Of a stretch of DNA of 64,000 nt, positions 8,817 to 17,952 are shown piece after piece. The translations under genes were made by a program, and so were the position numbers. Under the pieces are notes generated by a model. That model was not told the origin of the DNA. It was given only the letters and a program-made list of their open reading frames with translations, and did no database searches. The stretch spans positions 124,001-188,000 of the forward strand of contig NZ_PQDH01000001.1 of NCBI RefSeq assembly GCF_002964605.1, in the 5' to 3' direction. The DNA is from Vallitalea okinawensis. Its GTDB lineage: Bacteria > Bacillota > Clostridia > Lachnospirales > PQDH01. The stretch's first letter is position 1, and every line of letters begins with the position of its first letter.

Positions 8817-10613
8817 TTATAAGCATACAGGTAGTTTATAAATCACCCTCGTTCCTCTCCCTTTACTGCTCTCAATTTGTATACCATAGTCATTGCCATA
8901 TGCCATCTTAATCCTCAAGTTTACATTTCGTAGACCAATACTCTTTTGATATCCACTGCTTAAATTAAAAGACATATCATTGATCAAATCATTTATCTTT
9001 TCTAATACATCCTGCTCCATCCCCATACCATTATCTTCTACTGTGATTATCAGCTGCTCTTCTTTTATAGAAGCATTCATCTTGATATAACCCTTATTCA
9101 TTTTTGTGAATCCATAGGTAACTGAATTTTCTACGATGGGTTGTAAAATAAATTTTAATACTTTACATTTTCCAACATCTTCATTGATATTTGTTATGAT
9201 CTCATACTTGTCCTCAAAGCGGATATTTTGGATATCAATGTAATTTCGAATATGATTTTCTTCTTGATAAAGCATAACAAACTCTTCTGAATCCTTATTA
9301 AGACTATACCTGAACATATCTCCTAGTTTTTGACTCATAATCGAGATTTCTTTGCACTCATAGATTTCAGCAATGTAATTGATTGATTCTAAAGTGTTAT
9401 ATAAAAAATGTGGATTGATTTGAAATTGTAGAGCTATGAGTTCAGCTTCTCTCTTTTCTAATTTTTGTATGTAATTTTGCCTAATTAAGGACTTAATTTC
9501 TTCAATCGTGCGATTAAAACCAGCATCAATCTCGCCTATTTCATCCGTCCCCTCAATGATTTCAGTTATCTCTAAATCACCGTTTTGTACTTTGAGCATT
9601 TTTTGGTTGAGAATCTGAATTCGTGCTGAAAACAATTTGGAGAATAGTATGGTAATCAATATTAATAAAAGAGAAGCAATAACGCCATAGGCAATAACAC
9701 CATTCCTCTCCCCTTCCATGGTTTCATAGATAGAAAAATAATGGGTTATAAATGCTATCTTCCACCCATAGGGTCTAATCTCTTTATAGAAAACCACATC
9801 GCCATTATCTAGTACATACTCAAACTCATTTTCTCTTTTAGATATCATCAACTGACGGATCATATCCATTTCATCATCTTTATATTGTTGATCCCCTTCA
9901 AAATACATTAATTCATCCTTGTTATCAAATATGTATAGACCATTTTTTTCATGAGCTATCACCTCAGGATTGATACCGAAAAGTGATTGAAGGATAATAT
10001 CCATTTTAAGTAGGGCAATACTCTCCCAAGTTTTACTTTTCATGTTCACTACTGGTGATACAATGGATACAACATATTGATCTTTTTGAGGAACTTGGTA
10101 ATGGAAGGTCGTTGTCTTTTTTGAGTCCATATCGATATTTTCTCTCCATACTTCCTCATCTATAGCACTTATATTTGAGACATTATGACCATCCCTAGGA
10201 AATGAGGGGTTCAAAGAATAGATCTTAACATTATAAATACCACTGATCTTACCTGTTTGATACATCGTCTTCACATTCATGGATATCTTTTCATAGACCT
10301 CTGTAACATTTTTTTGCTTCCATTGATCTGCCTCTGATAGCGCTTCTTGAATGGTGTTATTAACCGCAATTCCCCACATTAAATTTTCATAAATACTTAA
10401 CTTAAATTGAATACCTTCTACATATTGATTAAAGAATTGTTGACTACTCTGAAACAACTCCCTTTCAATACGCTTTTGGGTTTGTTGATAAGATGTAACA
10501 CTAAAAATGATAATGGGAAGCATACCAATACCTATGATGAATGATATTAGCTTATAATATATTTTCATATTTAAGATAAGTTGATGTACTCTATCACATA
10601 ATTTCTTTATCAT
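8817..10613 (-). CDS. YesM-type sensor histidine kinase
   Basis: A 598-residue membrane kinase. One membrane segment (about 20-43) starts a large extracytoplasmic sensor region (about 45-295), and a second segment (about 303-325) leads into a HAMP linker. The His_kinase family motif QINPHFLYNTLESINYIAE carries the phospho-acceptor His. A HATPase domain with the DNGMGM G-box and a GIGLRNVNLRI-like region completes the C terminus. It is co-transcribed with the response regulator just downstream and probably senses an extracellular carbohydrate or its binding protein. Confidence 0.93.
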   Translation of the reverse strand: MIKKLCDRVHQLILNMKIYYKLISFIIGIGMLPIIIFSVTSYQQTQKRIERELFQSSQQFFNQYVEGIQFKLSIYENLMWGIAVNNTIQEALSEADQWKQKNVTEVYEKISMNVKTMYQTGKISGIYNVKIYSLNPSFPRDGHNVSNISAIDEEVWRENIDMDSKKTTTFHYQVPQKDQYVVSIVSPVVNMKSKTWESIALLKMDIILQSLFGINPEVIAHEKNGLYIFDNKDELMYFEGDQQYKDDEMDMIRQLMISKRENEFEYVLDNGDVVFYKEIRPYGWKIAFITHYFSIYETMEGERNGVIAYGVIASLLLILITILFSKLFSARIQILNQKMLKVQNGDLEITEIIEGTDEIGEIDAGFNRTIEEIKSLIRQNYIQKLEKREAELIALQFQINPHFLYNTLESINYIAEIYECKEISIMSQKLGDMFRYSLNKDSEEFVMLYQEENHIRNYIDIQNIRFEDKYEIITNINEDVGKCKVLKFILQPIVENSVTYGFTKMNKGYIKMNASIKEEQLIITVEDNGMGMEQDVLEKINDLINDMSFNLSSGYQKSIGLRNVNLRIKMAYGNDYGIQIESSKGRGTRVIYKLPVCL

Positions 10614-10656
10614 CGAATCACCATGAAATAATAATTTTTACAACATTACTATTTTT

Positions 10657-10685
10657 ATTATACATTCCCATCCCATGTTTTTCAA
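10657..10685 (-). promoter_or_regulatory. Sigma-A promoter of the two-component operon
   Basis: On the minus strand TTGAAA (10680-10685), a 17-bp spacer and TATAAT (10657-10662) lie about 44 bp before the kinase start codon. Confidence 0.75.
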
Positions 10686-10763
10686 TGAATCCTCATGATG
10701 ATCTCCCATATTATGCTTCTATTGATGCAACTTAAAAAGAAGAAAAGCTGTATTCTCAAATTA

Positions 10764-10792
10764 TTGCCATATATAAAAAAATAGTATAGAAT
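10764..10792 (+). promoter_or_regulatory. Candidate promoter of the 53-aa membrane protein
   Basis: TTGCCA (10764-10769), a 17-bp spacer and TAGAAT (10787-10792) lie 42 bp before the small ORF, in an otherwise unoccupied intergenic region. Confidence 0.55.
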
Positions 10793-10834
10793 GGATATAG
10801 TATATGAAATTTTTACCAAAGAGAGGAGATTATA

Positions 10835-10996
10835 ATGATTAAATATAGTGATAAACTTTATAAAAAGGTAAGGTCTGCTGGTGCAGCTGGTATAACACTT
10901 GGGATAATATCTATTGTTGTAGGTTTAACCGTGGGTATATTATCCATTACTTTTGGTGGCAGCATGCTAAATACAACAAAAGAATTAATAGACTAA
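10835..10996 (+). CDS. Small single-span membrane protein, 53 aa
   Basis: A short ORF with a GAGAGGAG ribosome site nine bases before the ATG, a plausible promoter and a terminator directly after the stop. The product has a basic amphipathic start (KYSDKLYKKVRS), then a Gly/Ile/Val-rich hydrophobic helix of about 25 residues and a short polar tail. This looks like a membrane-anchored microprotein. I do not recognise a function. The self-contained transcription unit between two minus-strand genes argues that it is real rather than a chance ORF. Confidence 0.75.
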   Translation: MIKYSDKLYKKVRSAGAAGITLGIISIVVGLTVGILSITFGGSMLNTTKELID

Positions 10997-10997
10997 A

Positions 10998-11017
10998 AGA
11001 GGACCCGAAGGTCCTCT
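10998..11017. terminator. Bidirectional terminator between small ORF and M16C peptidase
   Basis: A 7-bp stem (GAGGACC at 10999-11005 with GGTCCTC at 11010-11016) has a CGAA loop, extended by an A-T pair. The minus-strand copy ends in TTTT and serves the peptidase gene; the plus-strand T-run is weaker. Confidence 0.8.
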
Positions 11018-11027
11018 CTCTCGTTAT

Positions 11028-13955
11028 TTAGGCAAATAGCTGTATAATTTGGTTAAAGATTTCTTCATTAGCTTTTATTTTATCTTCATTCCCTTGAACG
11101 CAAATGTATTCTGAAGCTAAGGCATCTTTCACAAGATCTGCTAAGCTACGGATTTCAATTGGTCGTGTATCGAGAATCTCATCCCTCGTTTGCTGGATAT
11201 CTTCATGACTAATTTTCATAAAGTAATTATCCATAGCTGTTGATCCTTTCATAGAAGGTGTTAAAGGTGCATCAATCCTACTAATGGTACCAATGATATA
11301 TTTGAGCATTTCACGATCATCACAATCAAACTCTTTGATGAAATTATAAACTTCATCATAAGCCTGTAAGGTTTCTTTTAAGTTTGGATCACGATACGAA
11401 ACAAAGAAGACGTTACCTGATCGTGTAAAGTTAGTCATACACCCATAAGCACCACCCATAACACGTACACGTCCCCAAAGATATTCTAAAGAAAGAATTG
11501 TTTTCATTACTGGAATAGTTCCCTTATACTCATGACCTGTAGTGATATAGTTACCGGCTTTAGCAACGTACTGTATCTTATCTGATGTCATTAAACCTTC
11601 ATTTTTATTGATTAAGTCAAAGTGTAGATCAACAGGCATTTCTTCAATTTTCCTAAGTGTTTTTAGGAATGCAGTTAGTTCACTATTAAATGCTTCCAAA
11701 CTTTTTTCTTCACCGGTATAACCCACGGTTAAAGTGGATTGGTTAAAGATTAAATCTTTAACTATTCTAAGGTTATCTTTAATTGCATCCTTTTTACAAT
11801 CGTAATCACTCTCTATTTCAGCTAAAAATTGGTAATACCCAACTCCTTGCAATAGATCTTTACAAGCATAGGATGGAGAAAAATAAGACTGCGCACGCAT
11901 TGCAGCAACGTTATGTCCACTGCTGGTCATATTCATTTGAAGTCTTGATTTAGTTTCACTAATAACCTCTTTAAGTCGTTTATCATCATCAATTTGTGTT
12001 CCATTGATCATATCATTTAATAACTCGAATAATTGAGGTAGCTTATCATAAAAAGCCTTTGAGGTTACAACCATCTTTGCATCAAAACCATCCGGTTGTG
12101 CATTGATTCCATAGGCAGTGGTGCTAAAGTTAATACCACCAGTATGAATATTGATTTCATTAGATAATTGACCATAGCTCAATTTTTCAGTATTAATTTT
12201 TCCAAGCAGGTTAGCTAATAAGCCAGCGTAAGGCATTAACTCCTTATCTAAGCGATTAAGATCAAAATACATGTTGACGTATCCAACAAGATTAGTGAAA
12301 TCTTCATGATAAAGTAAAGTTATGTCTTCAAACGCTTCTACATTTAACTCCAACTTTTCAGCATCCCTATTGATATCTTCTAATTGAAGTAATGGTATCT
12401 TCTCAATATCTTCTTTTGGACTTGGTTCTTCTTGATATTGTCTGAGATGGTTGGTTTCGTTAACTAGCTGTTTAATATCTTCTTCGGATAAACTCTCTTT
12501 ATAGCTAACTAATTTATCTTTGACTTCTTTCTCTTTTACAGCATTAAGTCCCTTTTCAGGTTTAACAACTAAAACAGACGCATGAGTATTATTAAGAAGG
12601 TGTTCTTGCATAAATCTTTCCAAGTAATCGGATGTAAGAGCAGTTTTTATCTTTTCAAAGATTGGATTGTATTGGATTAACATCATCGGATCTTCATCGT
12701 ATAACCAACTACTCATACTAATGATACCATACATAAGACCTTTCGGATATCGTCCATAATCTGCTTCTCTTAACTTAAATTCAAAGAGATTAATAGCTGC
12801 TTCAATTTCCTTCTTATCAATACCCTCTTCAACTAATTTTTTCAACGTGTCTCGAATAACTTGAAGGAATTTCTCTTCATCTTCTGGGTTAGTCCCTTTA
12901 GCTACTATGCTTAGTGCAGGTTGCTTAATAGCAGTATCTGCTGAACCAAAAATATCTTTACCTATTCCTGCCTGTAATAAAGCTTCTTTCAGTGGTGCTC
13001 CTGGTGTTTCTAACAAAATGTGCTCTAATATATCAAGAGTATAGTGAACCTCTGGTTGGTCACCATTTCCAATAACAATATTATAACTCAAGAAGGTTTT
13101 ATCTTTTTCTGTTTCATTTGAAGCTATAGAATAGTTAATAACTTCTCTAGAAGGTTCTTTAAAAGGTTCTTGTATAGGTAATTCAGAATTAATATCAATA
13201 GGATCGAACTCACTTAAATACTCTTTGTCTAAATAAGTTAAGTTATCAAGTATATCCATGTTACCATAGAGATAAATATAACTATTAGATGGATGATAGT
13301 ATTTACTATGAAAGGCTTCAAATTGTTCTTGAGTTAAATCAGGTATGAATTCTGGGTCACCACCTGATTCGAAGGCATATGGTGTATCAGGAAACAAGGT
13401 CTGTTGAATATTTCTAAATAAAATTTGCTCTGGAGAAGAAAACGCACCTTTCATTTCATTATAAACAACACCTTTATAGGTAACTTCGCCTTCCTGATTA
13501 TCTAGATCGTGATGCCACCCTTCTTGTTTAAGGATTTCATGGTGCTTGTAAATATTAGGATAAAAAACTGCATCTAAATAGACATCCATTAGATTCTTAA
13601 AATCTTGATCGTTTCTACTTGCCACTGGATACATGGTTTTATCAGGATATGTCATGGCATTTAAAAAGGTATTAAGTGAACCTTTTGCTAGTTCCACAAA
13701 AGGATCTTTTAATGGGTATTTCCTTGAACCACATAAAACAGAGTGCTCAAGTATATGTGGTAAACCTGTGTGATCTTCAGGCGGTGTTCTAAAACTGATA
13801 CAAAATACTTTATTATCGTCATCATTTTCGATATGAAATAATCTAGCACCTGTCTTCTCATGCTCAAAAACTCTTCCAGTGGAGTTAATCTCTTCAATAG
13901 TCTTCTGTTCTACTAGTTTAAAACCGGCATAACTTTTTTCAACTTCTAAGTTCAT
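11028..13955 (-). CDS. M16C-family zinc metallopeptidase (presequence-protease-like)
   Basis: A 975-residue protein, the expected length of the M16C peptidases that have four pitrilysin-like domains in one chain. The inverted zinc motif HxxEH is at residues 67-71 (HILEH), and the strongly conserved SVLCGSRKYP stretch follows. No signal peptide is seen, so it is probably cytoplasmic and degrades oligopeptides. It is a stand-alone gene: an ATTCTCC-complement ribosome site precedes the ATG, and a shared terminator lies just past the stop. Confidence 0.93.
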   Translation of the reverse strand: MNLEVEKSYAGFKLVEQKTIEEINSTGRVFEHEKTGARLFHIENDDDNKVFCISFRTPPEDHTGLPHILEHSVLCGSRKYPLKDPFVELAKGSLNTFLNAMTYPDKTMYPVASRNDQDFKNLMDVYLDAVFYPNIYKHHEILKQEGWHHDLDNQEGEVTYKGVVYNEMKGAFSSPEQILFRNIQQTLFPDTPYAFESGGDPEFIPDLTQEQFEAFHSKYYHPSNSYIYLYGNMDILDNLTYLDKEYLSEFDPIDINSELPIQEPFKEPSREVINYSIASNETEKDKTFLSYNIVIGNGDQPEVHYTLDILEHILLETPGAPLKEALLQAGIGKDIFGSADTAIKQPALSIVAKGTNPEDEEKFLQVIRDTLKKLVEEGIDKKEIEAAINLFEFKLREADYGRYPKGLMYGIISMSSWLYDEDPMMLIQYNPIFEKIKTALTSDYLERFMQEHLLNNTHASVLVVKPEKGLNAVKEKEVKDKLVSYKESLSEEDIKQLVNETNHLRQYQEEPSPKEDIEKIPLLQLEDINRDAEKLELNVEAFEDITLLYHEDFTNLVGYVNMYFDLNRLDKELMPYAGLLANLLGKINTEKLSYGQLSNEINIHTGGINFSTTAYGINAQPDGFDAKMVVTSKAFYDKLPQLFELLNDMINGTQIDDDKRLKEVISETKSRLQMNMTSSGHNVAAMRAQSYFSPSYACKDLLQGVGYYQFLAEIESDYDCKKDAIKDNLRIVKDLIFNQSTLTVGYTGEEKSLEAFNSELTAFLKTLRKIEEMPVDLHFDLINKNEGLMTSDKIQYVAKAGNYITTGHEYKGTIPVMKTILSLEYLWGRVRVMGGAYGCMTNFTRSGNVFFVSYRDPNLKETLQAYDEVYNFIKEFDCDDREMLKYIIGTISRIDAPLTPSMKGSTAMDNYFMKISHEDIQQTRDEILDTRPIEIRSLADLVKDALASEYICVQGNEDKIKANEEIFNQIIQLFA

Positions 13956-14214
13956 TTACATTCTCCTTTATATGATTGATTAAGTTGCATTTTCTGCAAT
14001 GAGTTCTTACAAATATTATATAGGATACATTTACTTTTATTATGTACGTCTTGCAGTATGTTTATTTATTGCTCTTAACATGTCTTTACTGATTAAGTCC
14101 TCAGATATTAAATTGGATTTATATTCCAACTAAATCTTAGCATATCCCTCTGCTTTCGTCAATCTAAGGTCTACATAAGCTGAAACTAGTTAACTTCCAT
14201 AAGCAAATAGTAAT

Positions 14215-14253
14215 GGCGCATGAAAAGTGCTCCTACTCAACTTTCCATACGCC
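14215..14253. other. Long inverted repeat in a 317-bp gene-free stretch
   Basis: The gap 13956-14272 holds the peptidase leader and this 14-bp inverted repeat (14215-14228 with 14240-14253, 12 Watson-Crick pairs plus two positions that become G-U in RNA). The loop is 11 nt. It lies just past the stop of the methionine sulfoxide reductase gene. It lacks a T-run on either strand, so it is either a rho-independent-like 3' stabiliser or a weak terminator. Nothing else is visible in the gap. Confidence 0.5.
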
Positions 14254-14272
14254 TCATTCTCTTATCTATCCA

Positions 14273-14761
14273 TTACCAATTACAACCCTTAACAAGGATG
14301 TCTGCAATCTCTTCCATGTACTTTTGATCCCTTTCATCAAAACGCTGTACAACAGGACTATCAATATCTAATATCCCTAGTAAAACGCCTTCTTTGACCA
14401 TGGGTACAACAATTTCTGATCGAGATGCTGCATCACAAGCAATATGCCCTGGAAATTCATGTACATCTTTAACGAGCATTGTAACTTTATCTTTTGCTGC
14501 AGTACCGCATACTCCTCTACCTAAAGGAATACGTATGCAAGCTGACTTTCCTTGGAAAGGTCCAAGTATAAGTTGATCTTCTTTATGTAGATAAAATCCA
14601 GCCCAATTGATCTCTTCTAATTGATTATATAAAACACTGGCAACATTGGCTAAATTAGCAATAGTATCTCGCTCACCTTCCATGATGCCTTTTATACGTA
14701 GAATTAATTGCTCATAAAACTGCTTCTTATTATCCGAATCAATGGATGTATGATCAAACAT
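14273..14761 (-). CDS. GAF-domain free methionine-(R)-sulfoxide reductase
   Basis: A 162-residue single GAF domain. The fRMsr signature is clear: WAGFYL, GPFQGKSAC, GRGVCGTAA, FPGHIACDAASRSEIVVP and LDIDSP. The three Cys expected for catalysis and resolution fall at residues 75, 85 and 109. It reduces free Met-R-O in the cytoplasm. I chose the ATG at 14761 because AAGGAGG lies eight bases upstream; an in-frame ATG 36 bp earlier lies inside a hairpin and lacks such a site. Confidence 0.93.
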   Translation of the reverse strand: MFDHTSIDSDNKKQFYEQLILRIKGIMEGERDTIANLANVASVLYNQLEEINWAGFYLHKEDQLILGPFQGKSACIRIPLGRGVCGTAAKDKVTMLVKDVHEFPGHIACDAASRSEIVVPMVKEGVLLGILDIDSPVVQRFDERDQKYMEEIADILVKGCNW

Positions 14762-14780
14762 AAGTTTTACCTCCTTCTTG

Positions 14781-14819
14781 TCAGTTAACTGATTCATTGC
14801 CTTCCATTGGAAGGCAATG
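14781..14819 (-). promoter_or_regulatory. Tandem inverted repeats in the leader of the fRMsr gene
   Basis: A perfect 12-bp palindrome TCAGTTAACTGA (14781-14792) is followed by a perfect 11-bp hairpin (14795-14805 with 14809-14819, loop ATT). Both lie just upstream of the AAGGAGG site. The hairpin lacks a T-tail. A leader structure or repressor operator is possible. Confidence 0.45.
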
Positions 14820-14870
14820 AGGATATCAGTAAAATCTTAACACGCTGCTTTTATTGTGTCAAAAGAATTT

Positions 14871-15569
14871 TCACTCTATGCCTTTCTGCTTCATCATTGA
14901 ATCCTTGTAGAATACCATTAATTTTCTTATATTCATTATCCATAAGTATGCTAAAAAAACAGCAAAGACTAGAGTTGACTTAGGATTATTAACCATCAAT
15001 ATAAGGTCAAACACACCATGTAATATAACAGGTATCCACAAAGATTTCCTTTTATATTGACGCTTTTTCTTTTCATCATCAGTAAATTTAGACAAAGACA
15101 TATAATACCCCATGGTTATGGCATATAGCATGTGAGTTGGAACAGATAAAAAAGCACGATACCATCCTAACCCTGGGATATACGGGTAACGAAATACAAC
15201 ATAAATGATATTTTCAATTGTTGCGAACCCTAACGATGCAAAAGAGCAATAAATCATCCCATCAAGTTTTTCATTAAAAGCTCCTGAATGATAAACGCTA
15301 TAATAAACGACGGCTCTCTTGATATACTCTTCTACTAACGCTACAACAATAAATGCTGCAAACATCATCCCCAACCAACCCTGAAATACATTTAATCTGG
15401 CTATAAGTTGCTCAAAAAAAACACTTGGAAATGTTGAAAAGCAGCCTAATATAAAAACAATAACTAGATACTTAAATGGTTCCTTATCATAATGGTCAGC
15501 TAAGTATAATGCTAAGCTTAGTGCAATCCCTGGTGTTATTGCAACTACCAGTAACTCCAATACTTCCAT
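14871..15569 (-). CDS. PrsW-family intramembrane metalloprotease
   Basis: A 232-residue polytopic membrane protein counted from the ATG at 15569, which has a GAAGGAG ribosome site; the in-frame ATG 39 bp upstream has none. PrsW hallmarks are present: EEYIKR (Glu80-Glu81, with Lys84), FATIEN (Glu119), a His146 in a membrane segment and ILHGVFD (His184). Family members cut membrane substrates such as anti-sigma factors by site-1 proteolysis. No anti-sigma gene is adjacent, so the substrate is unknown. It follows the DUF362 gene by 45 bp and may be co-transcribed with it. Confidence 0.88.
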   Translation of the reverse strand: MEVLELLVVAITPGIALSLALYLADHYDKEPFKYLVIVFILGCFSTFPSVFFEQLIARLNVFQGWLGMMFAAFIVVALVEEYIKRAVVYYSVYHSGAFNEKLDGMIYCSFASLGFATIENIIYVVFRYPYIPGLGWYRAFLSVPTHMLYAITMGYYMSLSKFTDDEKKKRQYKRKSLWIPVILHGVFDLILMVNNPKSTLVFAVFLAYLWIMNIRKLMVFYKDSMMKQKGIE

Positions 15570-15614
15570 GTGTTCTCCTTCCGGTACCCCTTGGTATATT
15601 GACTCCAAGGAGCA

Positions 15615-16523
15615 CTAGTTGGCATCTACGATCACTTGATCTCCATAAACAGCTTCACTAAAGAATCTTTCAGCCTCTTGAATGGTTAAGCCAACAAGGT
15701 TCATTTTATTAAGGTCATACTCTCCAATCTGTTTTTCGACACATTGAAATAAATAATTAACGCCTTGTGGTTTATATCCAAGAAATCTAGCTCCAATTGT
15801 ATCCACCGCTACAGCATCTGTTCCAGTAATAACTAATCCTGTATGCCTAGCAGTTCCTTTAGTAGGTCCTGTTCCAATCATTACCGGATTAGCACTAACA
15901 ATAGCTAAATCGATAGGTACTTGTTCTGCCATAGCTCTGATAAAGTTATGCAAATGGGTATGAATACCTAAATCCTTTTTAGGTGTACCATGTATTTCAG
16001 TAGGTGGCCAAGAAAGGGCCATGTTCTTAATACTAGCAGACATAGTAGCTTCTTCATGATGTTTTAATTGAGTAAAAGATATAAGAACTGTAGTTTCATT
16101 AAGCAATTGATTAATCTTAGTACTTGGAAATATGTCGTAATTTAAAGGTAAGTCCATATAAGGTCCCACATTTAGATCAATGAACTCAACACCTTCTTGC
16201 TGAATAATTTTATCATAGCCAACATTCGTCATGACTTGAGGTGTGTCTCCACCACCTGATCCACATGCTATAACAATTCTTTTTGGATTTCTACCTTTTA
16301 CATATTGGATAAGGGTTTGAAATGTCTGAGGTCCAACAACTATTCCACTTTTTTCATGCTGTTTTTTATCATTGACCCAATTAGGTGTTATGACAACAAC
16401 ATCTTGTTCATTAATCAAATTATCAGCGTTAATCAATTTTAATCCTTCTTGCACAGCTTGCCCTTCATCAAAGTTTCTTGTAATAGCAACATCAGGAGTA
16501 ATTCTTTTTCTCTTACGTAACAT
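15615..16523 (-). CDS. DUF362-domain protein
   Basis: A 302-residue cytoplasmic protein matching the DUF362 family: an ACGSGGGDTP loop, the TQLKHHEEATMSASIKNMA segment and a GTDAVAVDTIGARFLGY segment in order. Many DUF362 proteins are fused to ferredoxin modules; no CxxC clusters occur here. The biochemical function of the family is not established. The ATG at 16523 is preferred because GGAGG lies ten bases upstream; an upstream in-frame TTG overlaps that site. Confidence 0.85.
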   Translation of the reverse strand: MLRKRKRITPDVAITRNFDEGQAVQEGLKLINADNLINEQDVVVITPNWVNDKKQHEKSGIVVGPQTFQTLIQYVKGRNPKRIVIACGSGGGDTPQVMTNVGYDKIIQQEGVEFIDLNVGPYMDLPLNYDIFPSTKINQLLNETTVLISFTQLKHHEEATMSASIKNMALSWPPTEIHGTPKKDLGIHTHLHNFIRAMAEQVPIDLAIVSANPVMIGTGPTKGTARHTGLVITGTDAVAVDTIGARFLGYKPQGVNYLFQCVEKQIGEYDLNKMNLVGLTIQEAERFFSEAVYGDQVIVDAN

Positions 16524-16540
16524 AAACAAAACCTCCAAAA

Positions 16541-16566
16541 ACTAAAGTATTTTTCTTTACTTTAGT
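16541..16566 (-). terminator. Terminator of the serine hydrolase gene
   Basis: A 9-bp perfect stem (ACTAAAGTA with TACTTTAGT) and an 8-nt loop are followed on the minus strand by TTTTT. It lies directly before the ribosome site of the DUF362 gene, so it may also act as an attenuator for that gene. Confidence 0.75.
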
Positions 16567-16605
16567 CTTTGAAGGCGAATCTTTTTTTATGTATGGGAGT
16601 CGGCT

Positions 16606-17649
16606 TTATTTATTCATAATGCAATCATGAATCTCCCAGCCTAATTTCCCAGCACAAAATCCTATGTTACCTACTATGGCTACATCTATGTTTTTCTCAG
16701 GGTAATAATAGATACGACAACTAACACCGTATTCTTCACCAGTATGCCCACCTCTGACTACTCTATCTTCCTCATCTAAAAGGATATAATTAGCAAATCC
16801 ATAACGCCATTTGTAGCCTTTAAAACCGTCACCTTCTTCATCAATTATTTGTGGTGATAGCATCATATTTGTCAATTCCTCATTAATCAGTTGACCTTTT
16901 TGTAGTGCTTTAATAAAGACTAATAAATCTTTTGCTGTTGATGTAGCTCCTCCATCAGGTCCTGGTCCAGGCGTAGCAGTATAAATATTACGTTCCCACC
17001 CATGGTCCATTAATTCATAACCTTCTGCAACATTTTCTACAACATGATCCAAATGTATAAAATCAGTGTCCTTCATTTGAAGAACCTCAAAAATATTCTT
17101 TCTAACATACTCAAAATAGTCCATTTGGGCTGCTTTCTCGATCACTAACCCCAGTAAGACATAACCTGCATTACAGTATTTAAACTTCTCACCTGGCGGA
17201 AAATTCGCTGATTTATCCTTAAAGAGTTCCAAATAATCCTTTAAGACTCTAACATGATAAATAGGTCGCTCTTTCCAAAGAAGCTCCCAAGCTTCATCCC
17301 CATCAGCTTCTTCACAGTAATCTGCTATACCTGAACTATGGTTAAGAAGATGCCTAATGGTAACATCTTTTGATATCTTAGTATCCTCTAACTGAAGATA
17401 ATCCCTAACTTTTGTTTCAAGGTTAATAAGACCCTTTTCGATTAATTGTAAAACTGCTACAGCTGTAAACATCTTACCTACTGAAGCAATTCGAAATCGA
17501 GTCTCTACTTGATTAGGAACCTTAAAACTGCGGTTAGCATAACCCCCAGCCATACTAAAGATTTCCTTATTATCTTGGTGAATAACCACCACGCCACTAA
17601 AACTTTCATCTTCATATTTATTATCTAATATATTGACTAGTTCTTTCAT
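16606..17649 (-). CDS. Serine hydrolase of the class C beta-lactamase/DD-peptidase superfamily
   Basis: A 347-residue protein with the penicillin-recognising fold motifs: SVGK (Ser56-x-x-Lys59), a YCN triad (KYCNAGYVLLG, near residue 159) and an HTG in place of KTG (GGHTGEEYG, near the C terminus). There is no signal peptide, so unlike true beta-lactamases it probably acts inside the cell as an esterase, amidase or peptidase. The ATG at 17649 has a GAGGAG site; an upstream in-frame TTG is poorly placed. It is transcribed alone. Confidence 0.88.
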   Translation of the reverse strand: MKELVNILDNKYEDESFSGVVVIHQDNKEIFSMAGGYANRSFKVPNQVETRFRIASVGKMFTAVAVLQLIEKGLINLETKVRDYLQLEDTKISKDVTIRHLLNHSSGIADYCEEADGDEAWELLWKERPIYHVRVLKDYLELFKDKSANFPPGEKFKYCNAGYVLLGLVIEKAAQMDYFEYVRKNIFEVLQMKDTDFIHLDHVVENVAEGYELMDHGWERNIYTATPGPGPDGGATSTAKDLLVFIKALQKGQLINEELTNMMLSPQIIDEEGDGFKGYKWRYGFANYILLDEEDRVVRGGHTGEEYGVSCRIYYYPEKNIDVAIVGNIGFCAGKLGWEIHDCIMNK

Positions 17650-17907
17650 ACTCAATTCTCCTCTTTCTGTTCAAAATACTAATCCATCTATTCTATTAAA
17701 ATAACATTAATCTTCTTTTCATTGTATGTCCCATATCCTCTCTGGATGCATAATAGTCCATAAAACCTGTATACCACTCTATTGGCCGTACACTGCCTAT
17801 ACGATTGAAATATTTATCCACTTCACCAATACCCCTATCTTTCTAAAGTTCTATCATTATCATAAATTATACTTCTTCTTAAAGGTAGATAAACTTTAAT
17901 TATAATT

Positions 17908-17938
17908 AAAAAAGCCAGCTCATTGAGAAGGCTTTTTT
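17908..17938 (-). terminator. Terminator of the MATE exporter gene
   Basis: AAAAAAGCC and GGCTTTTTT arms form a stem with an A/T tail on both sides. It lies 15 bp after the MATE stop. The rest of the 17650-17952 gap holds nothing I can identify. Confidence 0.8.
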
Positions 17939-17952
17939 ATCATGTATGATAC

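Noticed and set aside
16606-17649. Beta-lactamase resistance gene
   Set aside because: The motif pattern is that of the wider serine hydrolase family and there is no export signal, which a class C beta-lactamase would need.
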